A DNA stretch of 64,000 nt from NCBI GenBank assembly GCA_024291935.2, contig CM044311.1:29516001-29580000 (forward strand). Direction: 5' to 3'. This DNA comes from Okapia johnstoni. Lineage: Eukaryota > Chordata > Mammalia > Artiodactyla > Giraffidae. A program made the position numbers and the translations under genes. Shown here piece after piece: positions 12,023 to 23,322 of this stretch. The stretch's first letter is position 1. Each line of letters begins with the position of its first letter. The notes under the pieces were generated by a model. The model did not search any database. It was not told the origin of the DNA and saw only the letters and a list, made by a program, of their open reading frames with translations.

Positions 12023-12425
12023 GCTGGCCCATACATCTAAAGAAAAAACAGGTCCAGGGTTTTCAGTGGATTTTCTAATATCTTTCTTTGGCCAAGATTC
12101 CTGCTTGGTTGGGCCTGATTCATCTGTGGCAGACACACATCACTGCCTAGGATTTGCTGGACTCTTGCTTCTGCTTCTTGGTGTGAGTGTTGAAAAGGCC
12201 ATTGGGTCACCTGCAGCTCTTTGTACACTGGCTTCCTGTGTATCCTGTCGTGTGCAGTGCCTGCTCCTGGGGCCTTGCCTCTGTGTCCTATACTGTACAA
12301 AGAGGCATAGGCATGTTGATCGATGCTTTTGTACTATTATTTAGCCCACAGAAGTCTTCTACAGGGCAGCCTGGTCTGCGCTGGGGATTTTCTTTGAAAA
12401 GTTGGTAGTAGGTATGTTAGCACAT
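12023..12425 (-). other. GC-elevated unidentified segment, possible retrocopy
   Basis: This stretch is visibly richer in G and C than its surroundings. On the left it abuts a T-rich run (11999-12022), which is what a minus-strand processed retrocopy with an A-tail would show. A minus-strand frame of 87 codons at 12037-12300 has no domain I recognise. No TSD was found. Function unknown. Confidence 0.25.
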
Positions 12426-12427
12426 GT

Positions 12428-12950
12428 ATTGATTACCTGTTTTCTGTGTAATAAACCACCCAGAACTTAATGGCTTGAAACCACAGCTATTTCATTGCTC
12501 ACAATTCTGTGGGATGGTGATTTGGTCAGGACTAGACAGAGATAGCCTAGGTATGCTTGACAAGGTTCTGGTTGGACAGCTGAACTGAAGCTGGTAGATT
12601 CCACTTAACCTAATTTAGTTATCTGGGGGTTGTGGGCTTGTTGTTACCTTCATTGCCATGGTTCTCCTCTGTGTAGACTCTTCCTCTACTTGGGTCTCTC
12701 CTCCTCCAGGGCCTGTCTTTCCATGTGTCCACCATCTCAGGCAGAAAAATGTGGATTCTGCGTGTGAGAGTTGGGTTCCAAGATGAAAAGTAATAGCTAG
12801 AGGACCTGAGCTCAGAAATCTCACATGACTGTTGTCACTTCTGTTGAACACACACAGCTTGGATTCAAGACTGGAGGAAACAGACTTCAGTTCCTGATGG
12901 GAGGAGTGATAGATGCTGTAGAAAGAGGCATAGGCGTGTTGATTGGTAGT
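12428..12950 (+). mobile_element. ancient LTR, MLT1/MaLR-like
   Basis: tgtgtaataaaccacccaga, cttaatggcttgaaaccaca, cacaattctgtgggatggtg and, near the end, ttcctgatgggaggagtgat fall in the same order as a mammal-wide LTR of the MaLR group. Diverged, with no internal retroviral sequence beside it, so it is a solitary LTR. The subfamily is not certain. Confidence 0.55.
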
Positions 12951-13544
12951 TGGCTCTTCACCTTTCACCACACTGCTTTTAGGAATGACTTGCAGTGACC
13001 TTTGAAAAAAAGGACCCCTGCTTCTGATAGCACTTTCTTTGAGGGCTCGGAAGTGTGAACTTCAAGTTTTTCTCTCTGTGATTTCCTGTAGAAATAAAAA
13101 AGTACATGCTTGCTTTTGATCACCATGTTAAGTAAAAAATAGTTTGAAATTTCAGTCTAATCACCTTCTTCTCACATAGCTCAGCTGATTAATTCAGGGG
13201 AACTACATGCTTCTGTTGGTCTTGTACCTCTCTCTCTCTCTTCAAGATAAGCAAGTCACTTGCATTGATTTCAGATAATGAGATGTGGAGATTTGGGTTA
13301 TACTTCCTTGGAAATAGGCACACTCAGAACTGAAAGAATAAAATTGGAGATCTGTTGTTGCAGGAGGGAACACTGTTCAATACTTAATAATTGTCATCAA
13401 TTCTGTTTGCTGTAATATTTTGGTGGGGGTGAAGAGTACTTATTTGCAGGTAAATTGCACAATTCTACTTTTCAATTCATTGGATAAAGAAATGTTTTCT
13501 GTTACTAACTTAAATCTATATTTATGTGATGTAGTGCCATTGTT

Positions 13545-13900
13545 TTGCTTAAAGGCTTTCGGTGCCTTCCTATGGCACATAAAAAAAGCATGAAAATTTC
13601 TTGGTTTGACATTGAAAACCCTGACTTGTTTCCAGATACAATTTATCATGCCCTCTCTCTCAGCCTATGCCCCAGCCAATCAAACTGCTTGTAAATCTCC
13701 CAATTACAATGTGGGCCAAACCTGTAAGACTCTGCTATTTCAGCTCTCCCTGTTGAAGCATCTTATTTTGATCCCTGACTTCTTTTACTCCCTCTCTGCC
13801 CCAAGTCATGTCCAGAGACACTGCTACTCTTTACAGTCTTAGCTTAGGTATTAACACTTAAATAAATCTTCCTTAGAATTGCCTTTTCTAATTGTTACTG
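13545..13900 (+). mobile_element. L2 LINE, first part
   Basis: tttgcttaaaggctttcggt and gccttcctatggcacataaa match the L2 segment 'cttaaaaccttcaatggcttcccattgc'. It is followed by the leucine/proline-rich L2 3' coding end (cagcctatgccccagccaat) and then ttaggtattaacacttaaat. Interrupted after about 13900. Confidence 0.6.
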
Positions 13901-14500
13901 AACTTAGGCTTGGTTGCTTACTGCTCAAAAGCCAATAGTTCAAGAGGCAAGTGTCAATAGAAAGTAAACATGCTTTAATCCGAAAAACCTGCAATCTGAG
14001 GACATGGTGAACTTGTATCCCGAGACCAACTCTGAAGACCCTGTTCATCCGGGGGAAGAATCTCAGTGACTCACTGAGGCAGGAGGTTGGGTTCTGCACC
14101 GTTCCCCACTGAGTGCAGGCTGGCTCTCTCATCATATATTGGGTTGGCAAAATAATTTGTTCAGGTTTTTCCATAGCATCTTATGGAAAAACTGAATGAA
14201 CTTTTGGGCTAACTTGATAGTTTATTGCCTGCATGATCTGTCTGCAGGGTTGGTAAGGGGGCTGCTGGGGGTAGTGTGCTAGTCATTCTTTAACTACTAA
14301 ATTCTTCATTCATTCTTGTTTTTATCTAGGAAAAAGAATCAACAGGTTAGGCAAGGCATGGTGTGTATTCAGGAGAGCGTAGGTAGGAGTTAGGTTAAAT
14401 TGCATAGTGACCTCATTCGTATAATTAGGTTCTTTTAAAGTTGGGGACAGAAATGAACAAACAGAAAAGGGACAAAAGAGCTGCTTTCACTATGTCCAAG
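13901..14500. mobile_element. possible LTR-like insertion within L2
   Basis: This stretch separates two plus-strand L2 pieces. It reads like an LTR R/U5 style region (tactgctcaaaagccaatag, ctgcaatctgaggacatggt, ccccactgagtgcaggctgg). Assignment is tentative. It contains the mariner miniature element at 14139-14217. Confidence 0.3.
14139..14217. mobile_element. mariner miniature (MADE1-like) palindrome
   Basis: A 79 bp near-palindrome bounded by TA on both sides (14137-14138 and 14218-14219). It begins ttgggttggcaaaataattt and ends with the complementary aacttttgggctaacttga. The centre, tttttccata-gcatct-tatggaaaaa, forms a hairpin. This is a non-autonomous mariner made of two joined terminal inverted repeats. 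TA duplication is the mariner insertion signature. Confidence 0.88.
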
Positions 14501-14554
14501 TGACTGTTTTTTTCTCATGTGTGCCAATTTTCAGACTTCCATGCATTTCTGTCT

Positions 14555-14712
14555 TTGTATGTGTTGCATTTTACTGCATTTGATTATTTGTCTTCCTCTA
14601 CCAGGCAACATGCAGCATACCTTTCTTTCTCTCTCTAAATCCCCTCTTCCTAAGACAATAGCTGGCATATGTTAGGTGTTTAAAAAACAATGCTTGTGGA
14701 ATTAATGAACCT
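14555..14712 (+). mobile_element. L2 LINE 3' end
   Basis: atagctggcatatgttaggt, then gtttaaaaaacaatgcttgt, matches the L2 terminus 'gcctggcacatagtaggtgctcaataaatgtttgttgaatgaatg'. Same strand and order as the L2 at 13545-13900, so the two are probably halves of one element. Confidence 0.5.
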
Positions 14713-15425
14713 ATACTAAAATCCTTTTTGATATTAGACTTCCCCTAGACAGGTCTCAAGGCAGACCCGTCAGTATTATCTCGGCATGGATTATCCCAAA
14801 ATGATTCAGAACAGATTACTCATGGATGATGCTCTGTTCTTTAATCAAGACTTGAAGCATGATTAGAATCAAAAGATGTGCTGGCTAGCTTTTCTCTTCT
14901 ATGCTATAAACTAATGAGTGGACTGTTTAACAGCAACAAGAAAATCCCTTTTTTCTTTCAAAAGTCTGTTAAGGCTCAGTGTTTGATGTATTTTCTTCTC
15001 AAGGCATACATTAGTTGAGTGCAGTTAAATAAATGCATGTTGACTATGTAAGCCATATTGCTCAGAGTATGTTTCACAGAATTGTACCTTGATATGTCGC
15101 ATAATTCTCATCTGCATTTGGCGGTCTGTGCTCATTATCAGTTGGAATTGATCTCCTCCAAAAGTGACAGTCCTGATTGAAATTCTCATTTGATCTTACC
15201 AGTCACAGCTAAGGGCACAGTGTTGGCACATTTCTAATGCACGTGCCTCCTTTACTCTCTACTGTGGGTTTATATGCCCGCCCACTCTATTTTTCATTGA
15301 GATTTTCTTCTTCTTTCTAGTAATAGGTGCTTATCCCTCTCCATTGTATCCCAATAGGCCTCTGACACTAATCCTGATTAAATCCTACCTATCAAGTAAT
15401 CCATTTTTTGGGTCATGCTGCTTTG
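14713..15425. other. unique sequence
   Basis: No gene, RNA or confident repeat recognised. Base composition is ordinary for the window. Confidence 0.4.
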
Positions 15426-15429
15426 TTCG

Positions 15430-16140
15430 GCATATACATACATATAACTATTTCTGTATATCAAACATTCTGCTAAGCACTTGAGATAGACTTTTCTCCC
15501 AGCCTTCTTGGAACTTACAGTTAAATAGAAAAAAACATTGAAATAAAAAATTGTATAAATTGCCATTTCAATTAACACGAAGATAAAATGAGATTCTAGA
15601 TAAAATCCCTAGAATACTCTGGAAAAAAATGAATGAAGGATTTTCTTTAAAAAGTCTCATTTAAACTGAGACTTTATGTATAAATGCAAACTAGTCTCAT
15701 GGAAGGGGTTAGGGAGAAAACTGGATTGAATACAATTAAATAGAGGAAGTGGGGGAAAAAAAGTGAATCACAATGGGCAGAAATTTGAAAGAGTCAATTT
15801 TCAGAATCCTTTGCTTTTTCTGAAGGGAAATGGGAAGCCACAGAAGGATTGTAGCTGAAAAGTAATATGATCTAATTATTTTTAAAAAGTTGCATTCTGG
15901 CTTCTCTGTGAAAAACAAGAATAAAAAAAGTATATTGTTTGGGAAAAAGCAGAAGGTAGAATGAGTCATGAGTAGAATTCTACAGTTTTATATGTGTAGG
16001 GCTAGAAGACACGTCTCTTATAGATACACATTTGAATCACTCAGCCTGTGATTATTAAAAGCATAGAAGATGAGATTGACTTGAGAGAATATATTATAGG
16101 ATGAGGGGTGAAAATGAATCATGAGATACTCCAACATTTA
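15430..16140 (-). mobile_element. L2 LINE fragment
   Basis: Reverse-complement L2 signals in order: ctgctaagcacttgagatag and cttggaacttacagttaaat near the 3' end, then gggaagccacagaaggattg, aagtaatatgatctaattat, gttgcattctggcttctctg, and finally aagcatagaagatgagattg. About 700 bp of one old copy. Confidence 0.62.
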
Positions 16141-16827
16141 AAATTTCGGTGGGGTAGGATCTGGCAAAGGTCAGTCTAGAAACAGGGGTTGTAGAAGTGT
16201 AAAGAGCATCATGAAAATGGGGTTCCATTGTATTGTGGGTGTTATGATAACAATCTTCTTTGGGATTTGCTTCAGCTAAAAACACCTGCCATACATAAGG
16301 CTGCATCTTTTCTAGGAGTAACCTACAACAGGCTGCTTTATGTGGGTGTTTAGGGCCCAGCTCCTTGCTTCAGCTTGGACTGGGCCTGTATACAACTCCA
16401 ATGTGTTCATCCAGCTCCACGTAGCTCCATGCATTGCATGAAATCCAGTTTCTCCCATTACCTTTCCTTATCATGCTGTTCTCCCCTTCTTTCCTGGGTA
16501 TTGATCCCAAGATAATTCTGTAACATATTCTTCTTAATATTCATGTGAAATCTCCCAGGGAATCTTGAAACCAAGTCTAAAATATCCCAGGGAAATTTAT
16601 TTATTCATTCGTTTATTTATTTTAAGACAATTGATTTCTGTAATACATCTGAGCAGATAGAGGAAGTGGTCATAGTACAGACTGGCCTTAGACTGGTTTA
16701 GAGAAGCATGCGACATAGTTTCCTTTTCAGGGATTCTATTTGTATCAAGGAAGAAAAAGGCAAAGGGTAAGGAGAATAGAGGGGATGCAGAAGATTGTAT
16801 ATGTAAAGATTGAGGTAGTCATTCTGA
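16141..16827. other. unique sequence
   Basis: No gene recognised. A short TTTA low-complexity run lies at about 16598-16622. The right end, 16817-16827, is the target site of the next SINE. Confidence 0.4.
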
Positions 16828-17103
16828 CGGAGAAGGCAATGGCACCCCACTCCAGTACTCTTGCCTGGAAAATCCCATGGATGGAGGAGCCTGGTAGGCT
16901 GCAGTCCATGGGGTCGCTAAGGGTCAGACACGACTGAGCGACTTCACTTTCACTTTTCACTCTCATGCATTGGAGGAGGAAATGGCAACCCACTCCAGTG
17001 TTCTTGCCTGGAGAATCCCAGGGACGGCGGAGCCTAGTGAGCTGCCATCTATGGGGTTGCACAGAGTCGGACACGACTGAAGTGACTTAGCAGCAGCAGC
17101 AGC
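16828..17103 (+). mobile_element. BOV-A2 SINE (dimeric Bov-A)
   Basis: Full-length BOV-A2: two related Bov-A units (ggagaaggcaatggcacccc... and ggaggaggaaatggcaaccc...), ending in an AGC-repeat tail. Flanked by a perfect 11 bp TSD, agtcattctga, at 16817-16827 and 17104-17114. Few mutations, so relatively young. Confidence 0.97.
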
Positions 17104-17114
17104 AGTCATTCTGA

Positions 17115-18249
17115 AGGGTGATGGATTGAGTTGAAAGAGAAATACAGTAATTTTCCTATGCATTGGGAGTCCAGTTAATAAGAGCAGTGGTTTTGAGTAC
17201 AATTCTTCTGTTTGCTTTTTTGTTTCATATAAATGCCATGCATTTTAGGTTGCTTGGTAAATGGTGCTTGTGATGAAAACATCTGCTTTTATCCTATTCC
17301 CTTAAGAAAAAGCCATTCAGAGAAACTTTCAATTACCTTTCGTGTAAAAAGAGCATACTAATAAGCTTACACAAGCATTTTATTTGTTGGAGAATACTTC
17401 CTAATGAGTCTTATCCTCATACACCTGTCTATAGAGCAACATGAAGGAAGATATTTGACTAATAAGTGAAAAGGGGTTCTTTGTGAATTTATAATAAGCA
17501 CATATGCTTGTCAGTCTAAATTCACTCTATATAAGCTTTGTACTTTGAATGTGACTGAAGAAGAGAAGGAATATATATGTGTACAATACAATGAGTGGCT
17601 TTGAGAAATATATTTTTATAGGAATGTAGGTAGATGGAAGACTCAGATTAATTAGTATAAAATTAAGAGTTGGTCAAAATCTGCCACAGAAAATAAACTA
17701 CCTTCCATCTTGAAGTTTATTTGAATTCTGTAAATTGCATGAAAGCAGATTTATCAGTCCTCTGTTAGATATCTGTTTTTAATTAAAAAGAATACAGCCC
17801 TTCCGATTTTTTCTTGTTGTCTTTTTGTACGAAGAGAACACTTCTGGAGCTTATTTTTAACGCTTGTTATTCAATTTACTAAATGACAGATGTAGAAAAT
17901 TATCCTTTCTTAGGCTTTTCATTACCAATTTTATTTGTAAATCTATAAATGTTTAGCAGTTATCTTAAAGGTTTTAAATAATATGTCATCATTTAATAAA
18001 TGTAAAATATCTTCAAATACTTTAAATGTCTTAATAAATTTAAATATTTTATTTTTAAATGCTTCAATTTTCTATAAGTAAAATTTGGGGTATCTAAATA
18101 ACTATTATAAATCTAGTTAAATAAAGTGAATCAAAATTTCTTCTGGTTATTTCAAAACATATAAACAATAAGATATCAACTTAAAATACTATGCCTAAAT
18201 CAAGCTATTAATTGCGTATTTTAAATTTGAAATTATGAAGAGGTAGTAA
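17115..18249. other. unique, very AT-rich sequence
   Basis: No gene recognised. 17560-18240 is especially AT-rich, with several TAAT-type motifs. Nothing is diagnostic. Confidence 0.4.
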
Positions 18250-18264
18250 TTCATAAGCATTTCT

Positions 18265-18515
18265 TTTCTAAACTTTTTCTTTATTTGCTTATTTTTGGCT
18301 ACACTGGGTTTTGTTGCTGTGGGCGAGCTTCCTCTAGTTGCAGCAAGTGGGGGCTACTGTCTAGTGTGGTGGGCTTCTCATGGTGGTGGTTCCTCTTGTT
18401 GCGGAGCACTGGCTCTAGGTGTTTGGGCTTCAGTGGTTGGTGCTCACGAGCTGAGTAGTTGCAGCTCGCGGGCTCTAGAGTGCATGCGCAGTAGTGATGG
18501 CACATGGAATTATAG
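18265..18515 (-). mobile_element. CHR-type SINE, 5'-truncated
   Basis: Antisense CHR-1-like body: tttttggctacactgggttt, gcttcctctagttgcagcaa, cggagcactggctctaggtg, gcgggctctagagtgcatgc. The tRNA-like head, expected at the right, is missing. A perfect 15 bp TSD, ttcataagcatttct, at 18250-18264 and 18516-18530 shows that truncation happened at insertion. This family is limited to cetaceans, hippos and ruminants. Confidence 0.93.
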
Positions 18516-18867
18516 TTCATAAGCATTTCTAATTGTAATATAAACTGTTTCGTTTTTAAGTTCTTCAATTTACTGTAACAACCAACAACATTTCCCTGGT
18601 AATTTTATTCTTAAGAGAACAATGAATAGGGTGAATCCAAAAGTTTTGTAAATGTGCCAGTGCTATTCATGATAAAAGAAAGATATTTAAAATCAAATAT
18701 CTATATAAGGTATTCAGTTTTACCTTTGATATTCTCCCTTTAAACTATTACTCTAATTCTTAAGTATTACAAACATATACATTTCCAAGTATGCATTGAT
18801 TCCTTCCTAATGAAAACTGTCTTCCATGATTCTAAATCTTGTATATACTTCTATATTTAATTGTGAA

Positions 18868-18988
18868 TGTGGCAACCCACTCCAGGATTCTTGCCTAGAG
18901 AATCCCACGGACAGAGGAATCTAGCAGACTATAGTCCATGGGGTCACAAGAGTCAGACATGATTTAGTGACTAAATCACCACCACCAC
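18868..18988 (+). mobile_element. Bov-tA SINE, 5'-truncated
   Basis: Only the body and tail are present, from ggcaacccactccaggattc to the tail tagtgactaaatcaccacca. The tRNA-like head is absent. Confidence 0.9.
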
Positions 18989-18994
18989 CCTTAA

Positions 18995-20840
18995 TTGAGA
19001 ACAAATATATGCCCAGTAAGAATGTAAGCACCATCTCAGTAACTGAAGCTACTCAGGTTACCCTGTACTTAATTCTAAATCTTTCTGCTGAGGAAGATGA
19101 TGTCAACTACATGACTGTGGTGTATTATAAGAGAGTTTGAGCAGCTTATTTATTGACCCGTCCTTTTTCCTTTGTTGTCTTTTGGAGGGGTGGGTAGCTG
19201 GCTCTAATACTAAGAAGAATAAGAAAGAAAACCCTAGGTTATTCTGAGATTTTAATACCCTAAGAAAACCAGAAAATGTTTGGCAGGCAACAATTGATGA
19301 ATGTCTTCCAAAGCTCATTAACCTGGAAGACACATACAGAGTAAGCGCACACACACAGACGGCTAAAATGGCTAAAAATAAATTAAAGAGGAGTTCATTT
19401 CAACTTAACTTTAAATGCAGTCATTTTGTATTTTTGAAAATGTTAGGTTAAGACTTCCTAAAAAGACCAGGTTGTAGAAAGGACTGAATAGCTGATTAGT
19501 ACAGTGACATGATTTTAAAGAGAAGGAATAAGTGAAAGACTTGATTTTTAATGTGTGATTTGCAGGCATATTAAAGAACTTTGATAAAAGTTGTTCTTTT
19601 CTAAGTAGTAACAGATGTTTTCAGGTGTATAGAGGTGTGTATGAATGTCAGAGATTAAAATAGAAACTGAACAGAAAAACAGTGCTACTATGTAAAATTT
19701 ATTCATTTAACACTGCGTTCCACTGAGGAAGTATTTTAATGCTGCATTGTATGTATACAATTATTCACATCTGCCTAAATGTTTTTTACTTGACTTTCAG
19801 AAAATTTAAGTTTGTTGCAATCCTATTTTTACCCTTAATAAACAGCTTCTGAGTCTTAGAAATGAAAAAAAAGATGGAATAACTAGATATCTAAAATAAT
19901 GCCTTTGACTTCTAAGAAATATTAAAATCTTGCACATAAAAATATTTAAAGCCCACAGATAATTATAGTCTGCTGGCTTCATTTTACAAACCATTGTCCT
20001 GTAGACTCTGTCCATTAATATTCATGCCCTTATTTGTAAGGGAATGGTGCCTTTGTGCTTTTGAAGTTTTTTTTTTCCCTTTTGTCCTATTGGTCCCTGG
20101 AATTTTCCTTCTTTTGCACTTGAAAGTGTGTTATCTTGGGCAGGAGTTTTGATTGCTCTTTTCCCACCACTTCTCTGCTCTTTATCCAGTGTTAGGCCCT
20201 GGTAGGGCCTCCTATACATGAGAATGGGAAGGAAGCAGAATTCTAAAGCTACTGACATGTCAGGGCCAACGGTTATCCTTCAGGTTACAGAATTTCCTTT
20301 AGTCCTCATCAGGCTTGATCCTCTGCTCTCCAAAGCTGGGAAAGAGCTGGCATTTGCTTCAGTCTACCTGGACCGCTCAGCCTTTGGTGATGCACCTTAA
20401 TTGCAGACCTTAGGTCCACTCCAGCTGTTCAGTGGTAGAAACACAACATCTACTTCCAGTCAACTCTGGCTTGTATTCAAATCTTCACAAAGCAACCATT
20501 TACTTAATGAACAACTTATGCTGTAGTATCATACTAAGCATGGGGTAAATATGAGTGGGCAAACGGCTGCTCCCCTTTTGGAATCCATATTGTCATGGAA
20601 ATTTAGGAAGATGACCTTTCACTCACTCACTCAGTCCTGCAGTGGTTCCTCTGCACCTCATACATTTTGTCTGTCTCCTTTCCTATTGCTTCATAAAAGT
20701 GCACCATGTTGAATGCTGGTGTTTCAAACCCTACTGACCCATCAACAGATATTTTAATACCTAATACCCCTTGATAGATATTTTTAATATCCCTCTATTG
20801 GTGATAACTGTAAGTGAGCATTTTATATGCAGCAGAAAGT
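18995..20840. other. unique sequence
   Basis: No gene or confident repeat. 20030-20400 is somewhat GC-richer, with short frames on both strands and no recognisable domain. Confidence 0.4.
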
Positions 20841-20844
20841 GCCT

Positions 20845-21812
20845 GTAAAGCTGGAAGAAAAAGGAAAACCATGGAACAATAGACTGGTTCCAAATTGGGA
20901 AAGGAGTCCATCAAGGCTGTATATTGTCACCCTGGTTATTTAACTTGTATGCAGAGAACATCATGAGAAATGCCAGACTGGATGAAGCACAAGCTGCAAT
21001 CAACATTGCAGGGAGAAATGTCAATAACCTCAGATATGCAGATGACACTACCCTTATGACAGAAAGCAAAGAAGAACTAAAGAGCCTCTTGATGAAAGTG
21101 AAAGAAGAGAGTGAAAAAGTTGGCTTAAAGCTCACATTCAGAAAACTAAGATCATGGCAACTGGTCCCATTACTTCATGGCAAATAGATGGGGAAATAAT
21201 GGAAACAGTGACAGATTTTATTTTCTTGGGCCCCAAAATCACTGCAGATGGTGACCACAGTCATGAAATTAAAAGACAATTGCTCCTTGGAAGAAAAGCT
21301 ATGACAAACCTAGAAAGCTTATTAAAAAGCAGAGACATTACTTTGCTGACAAAAGTCCATCTAGTCAAAGCTATGGTTTTTCCAGTAGTCATGTATGGAT
21401 GTGAGATTTGGACCATAAAGAAAGCTGAGTGCTGAAAAATTGATACTTTTGAACTGCGGTGTTGCAGAAGGCTCTTGAGATACCATTGGACTGCAAGGAG
21501 ATCAAATCAGTCAATCATAATGGAAATCAATCCTGAATATTCATTGAAAGGACTGATGCTGAAGATGAAACTCCAATATTTTGGCCATCTGATGAAAAGA
21601 ACTGAGTCACTGGAAAAGACCCTGATGCTGGGAAAGATTGCAGGCAGGAGAAGAAGGAGACGACAGAAGATAAGATGGTTAGGTGGCATCACCGACTTGA
21701 TGGACATGAGTTTGAGCAAGCTCTGGGAATTGGTAATGGACAGAAAAGCCTGACATGCTGCAGTCCATGAGGATGCAAAGCATATGATACAACTGAGCAA
21801 CTGAACTGAACT
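20845..21812 (+). mobile_element. BovB LINE, 3' ~970 bp
   Basis: Sense BovB from accatggaacaatagactgg just before the RT active site through to the 3' tail gagcaactgaactgaac. 5'-truncated. It holds most of the RT C-terminal half and the region downstream, broken by a frameshift and stops (next entry). Confidence 0.96.
20924..21753 (+). pseudogene. BovB reverse transcriptase, broken
   Basis: The first frame (20924-21187) has SPWLFNLYAENIM, then RYADDTTLM with the YADD catalytic box. A one-base loss near 21133 (ctcacattcag) shifts the frame. Text continues in a second frame at 21154-21435 (ITSWQIDGEIMETV ... YGCEIWTIKKAEC) to an in-frame stop, and in a third frame at 21475-21753 (TARRSNQSI ... 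GKIAGRRRRRRQ). No endonuclease domain is present, so it is not functional. Confidence 0.9.
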
Positions 21813-21814
21813 CT

Positions 21815-22079
21815 TTATCAGCATTTCTACCTTAAAAAGGTAAATGCAGAACAAGGCAGCAAGGAAGATGTAGGGTCTTGGATCAAGGACTAAAATCCAT
21901 GACAAAAGTGTGATGAAGCGGGCAAGGGTAGCCTTCTTTCTTTAATGCTTTGTATTTTCCTGAGTCTGTGCCCTTATCTTCTCCAAAGGAGGGCAAGTTT
22001 CTAAATAGAAGAGTTGCAGTGTTCAATCAAGGGTATATCAGGGACTTGTGAACACAAGGGAAAAGGCAAGGGTGGTATA
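21815..22079. other. unique sequence
   Basis: Nothing recognised between the BovB tail and the L1 3' end. Confidence 0.35.
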
Positions 22080-22335
22080 GATTGAGAGAGTAGCATTGAC
22101 ATATAAACACTACCATGTGTAAAAGAGTAGTAGGGAAGCTGCTACATGGCACTGGGAGCTCAGATCAGTGTTTTGTGATGACCTAAATGGGGGGACGGGG
22201 AGTGGGAGGGAGGCTCAAAACAGATGGGATATATGTATGCTTACAGCCGATTCATGTTGCTGTATAGCAGAAACCAACACAACATTGTAAAGCAATTATC
22301 CTCCAATTAAAAAAATTTTCTTAAAGAAATAAAAG
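22080..22335 (+). mobile_element. L1 (cetartiodactyl) 3' UTR end
   Basis: gggagctcagatcagtgttt, atgacctaaatgggg, tatgtatgcttacagccgat, agcagaaaccaacacaacat and gcaattatcctccaattaaa are hallmarks of the bovine/pig L1 3' end, followed by a short A-rich tail. 5'-truncated, with no coding part. Confidence 0.85.
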
Positions 22336-22519
22336 AGTATATCAGAACAACCCTTAATTACTGTAACCTCTAAACAAGTTCTCAGGTGTATTGGTTGGAA
22401 AATATTAGTGACATTTATAGCTGTTATTATTGTAAAGATTTCCATAGGAATGTGGGTGGGCACAGACATGTGAGTAGACACAGAGATAAGCCACGGACAT
22501 AGGGACACATTCATTCATT

Positions 22520-22930
22520 CAGCTATAGTTGTTGAAGCTTCCTTACACCCCACTATAGTAGACTTGGGGATTAAAAAATAACCCAGAGTTTAGAATTTTA
22601 GTTTCATCAGCTCAGAGCATACTGAAGAAAATAAACAAACACAAATAGGAAAAATGCATAAGTAAAATACTTATAATTTGGAATAAGTACCATGGCTGAA
22701 ATACATGGGGGGAAGAAAAAGCTACATAAGAAGTTGCATGTTGCCTGTGGGAGATTTGCATATAAGACCTCTCTAAGGAAATTTCATTTAAACTGGGACC
22801 TTAAAGATTAGCATGGGGCAGGAATGTGTCCTAGGTAGCAATAAACAGGATGTGCAAAGGCCTTTACACTGGAAAATTCCTAGGCTGTTTGATAGAGGCT
22901 ATGTTGGAGGAGGAGTAGGTGTGAGCAAAA
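22520..22930 (-). mobile_element. L2 LINE fragment
   Basis: Reverse-complement L2 text: agacctctctaaggaaattt, aactgggaccttaaagatta, ggatgtgcaaaggcctttac and gctatgttggaggagga, in canonical order. Old copy. Confidence 0.55.
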
Positions 22931-23102
22931 TTAAAAAAAAAAGTTATTTCAGTTTTATTCAAAAATACATATGGGTCTGGAAACTTTTAAAAAATAAGAT
23001 TCTTTGTAATCTTTAAGAAAGCATGATTTTGTTTCCTTCAGAATCTTGTTTTCATAAATTTTCATTTTATTGATATTTTCATGTACGAAAACTGGCCATT
23101 TA

Positions 23103-23116
23103 CTGCCCTCGTGTGG
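23103..23116 (-). promoter_or_regulatory. CTCF-like motif (candidate)
   Basis: The minus strand reads ccacacgagggcag, matching about 12 of 14 positions of the CTCF core (ccasyagrkggcas). It lies outside any recognised repeat. Sequence match only; occupancy is unknown. Confidence 0.3.
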
Positions 23117-23322
23117 CGAACTGCTGCATTTACATGAGCCTTGCTTCTGGTGAAGTCTGAAGCCATGATTTTAGTAAAATCCTTGCACATATTTTTCAGC
23201 TAATCTGAATCACTTCTAGCTGCTGTTGCTCTGATTCTAATATATAAAAATGTCTTTTTACTTTATTCATTGGGTTTGTGTTTTAACATTTGTCCACACT
23301 TTACTGTGGAATAAAGATGATG

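Noticed and set aside
22806..22830. U6-like gattagcatgg string
   Set aside because: Only about 11 bases resemble U6; the rest of the snRNA is absent and the context is L2.
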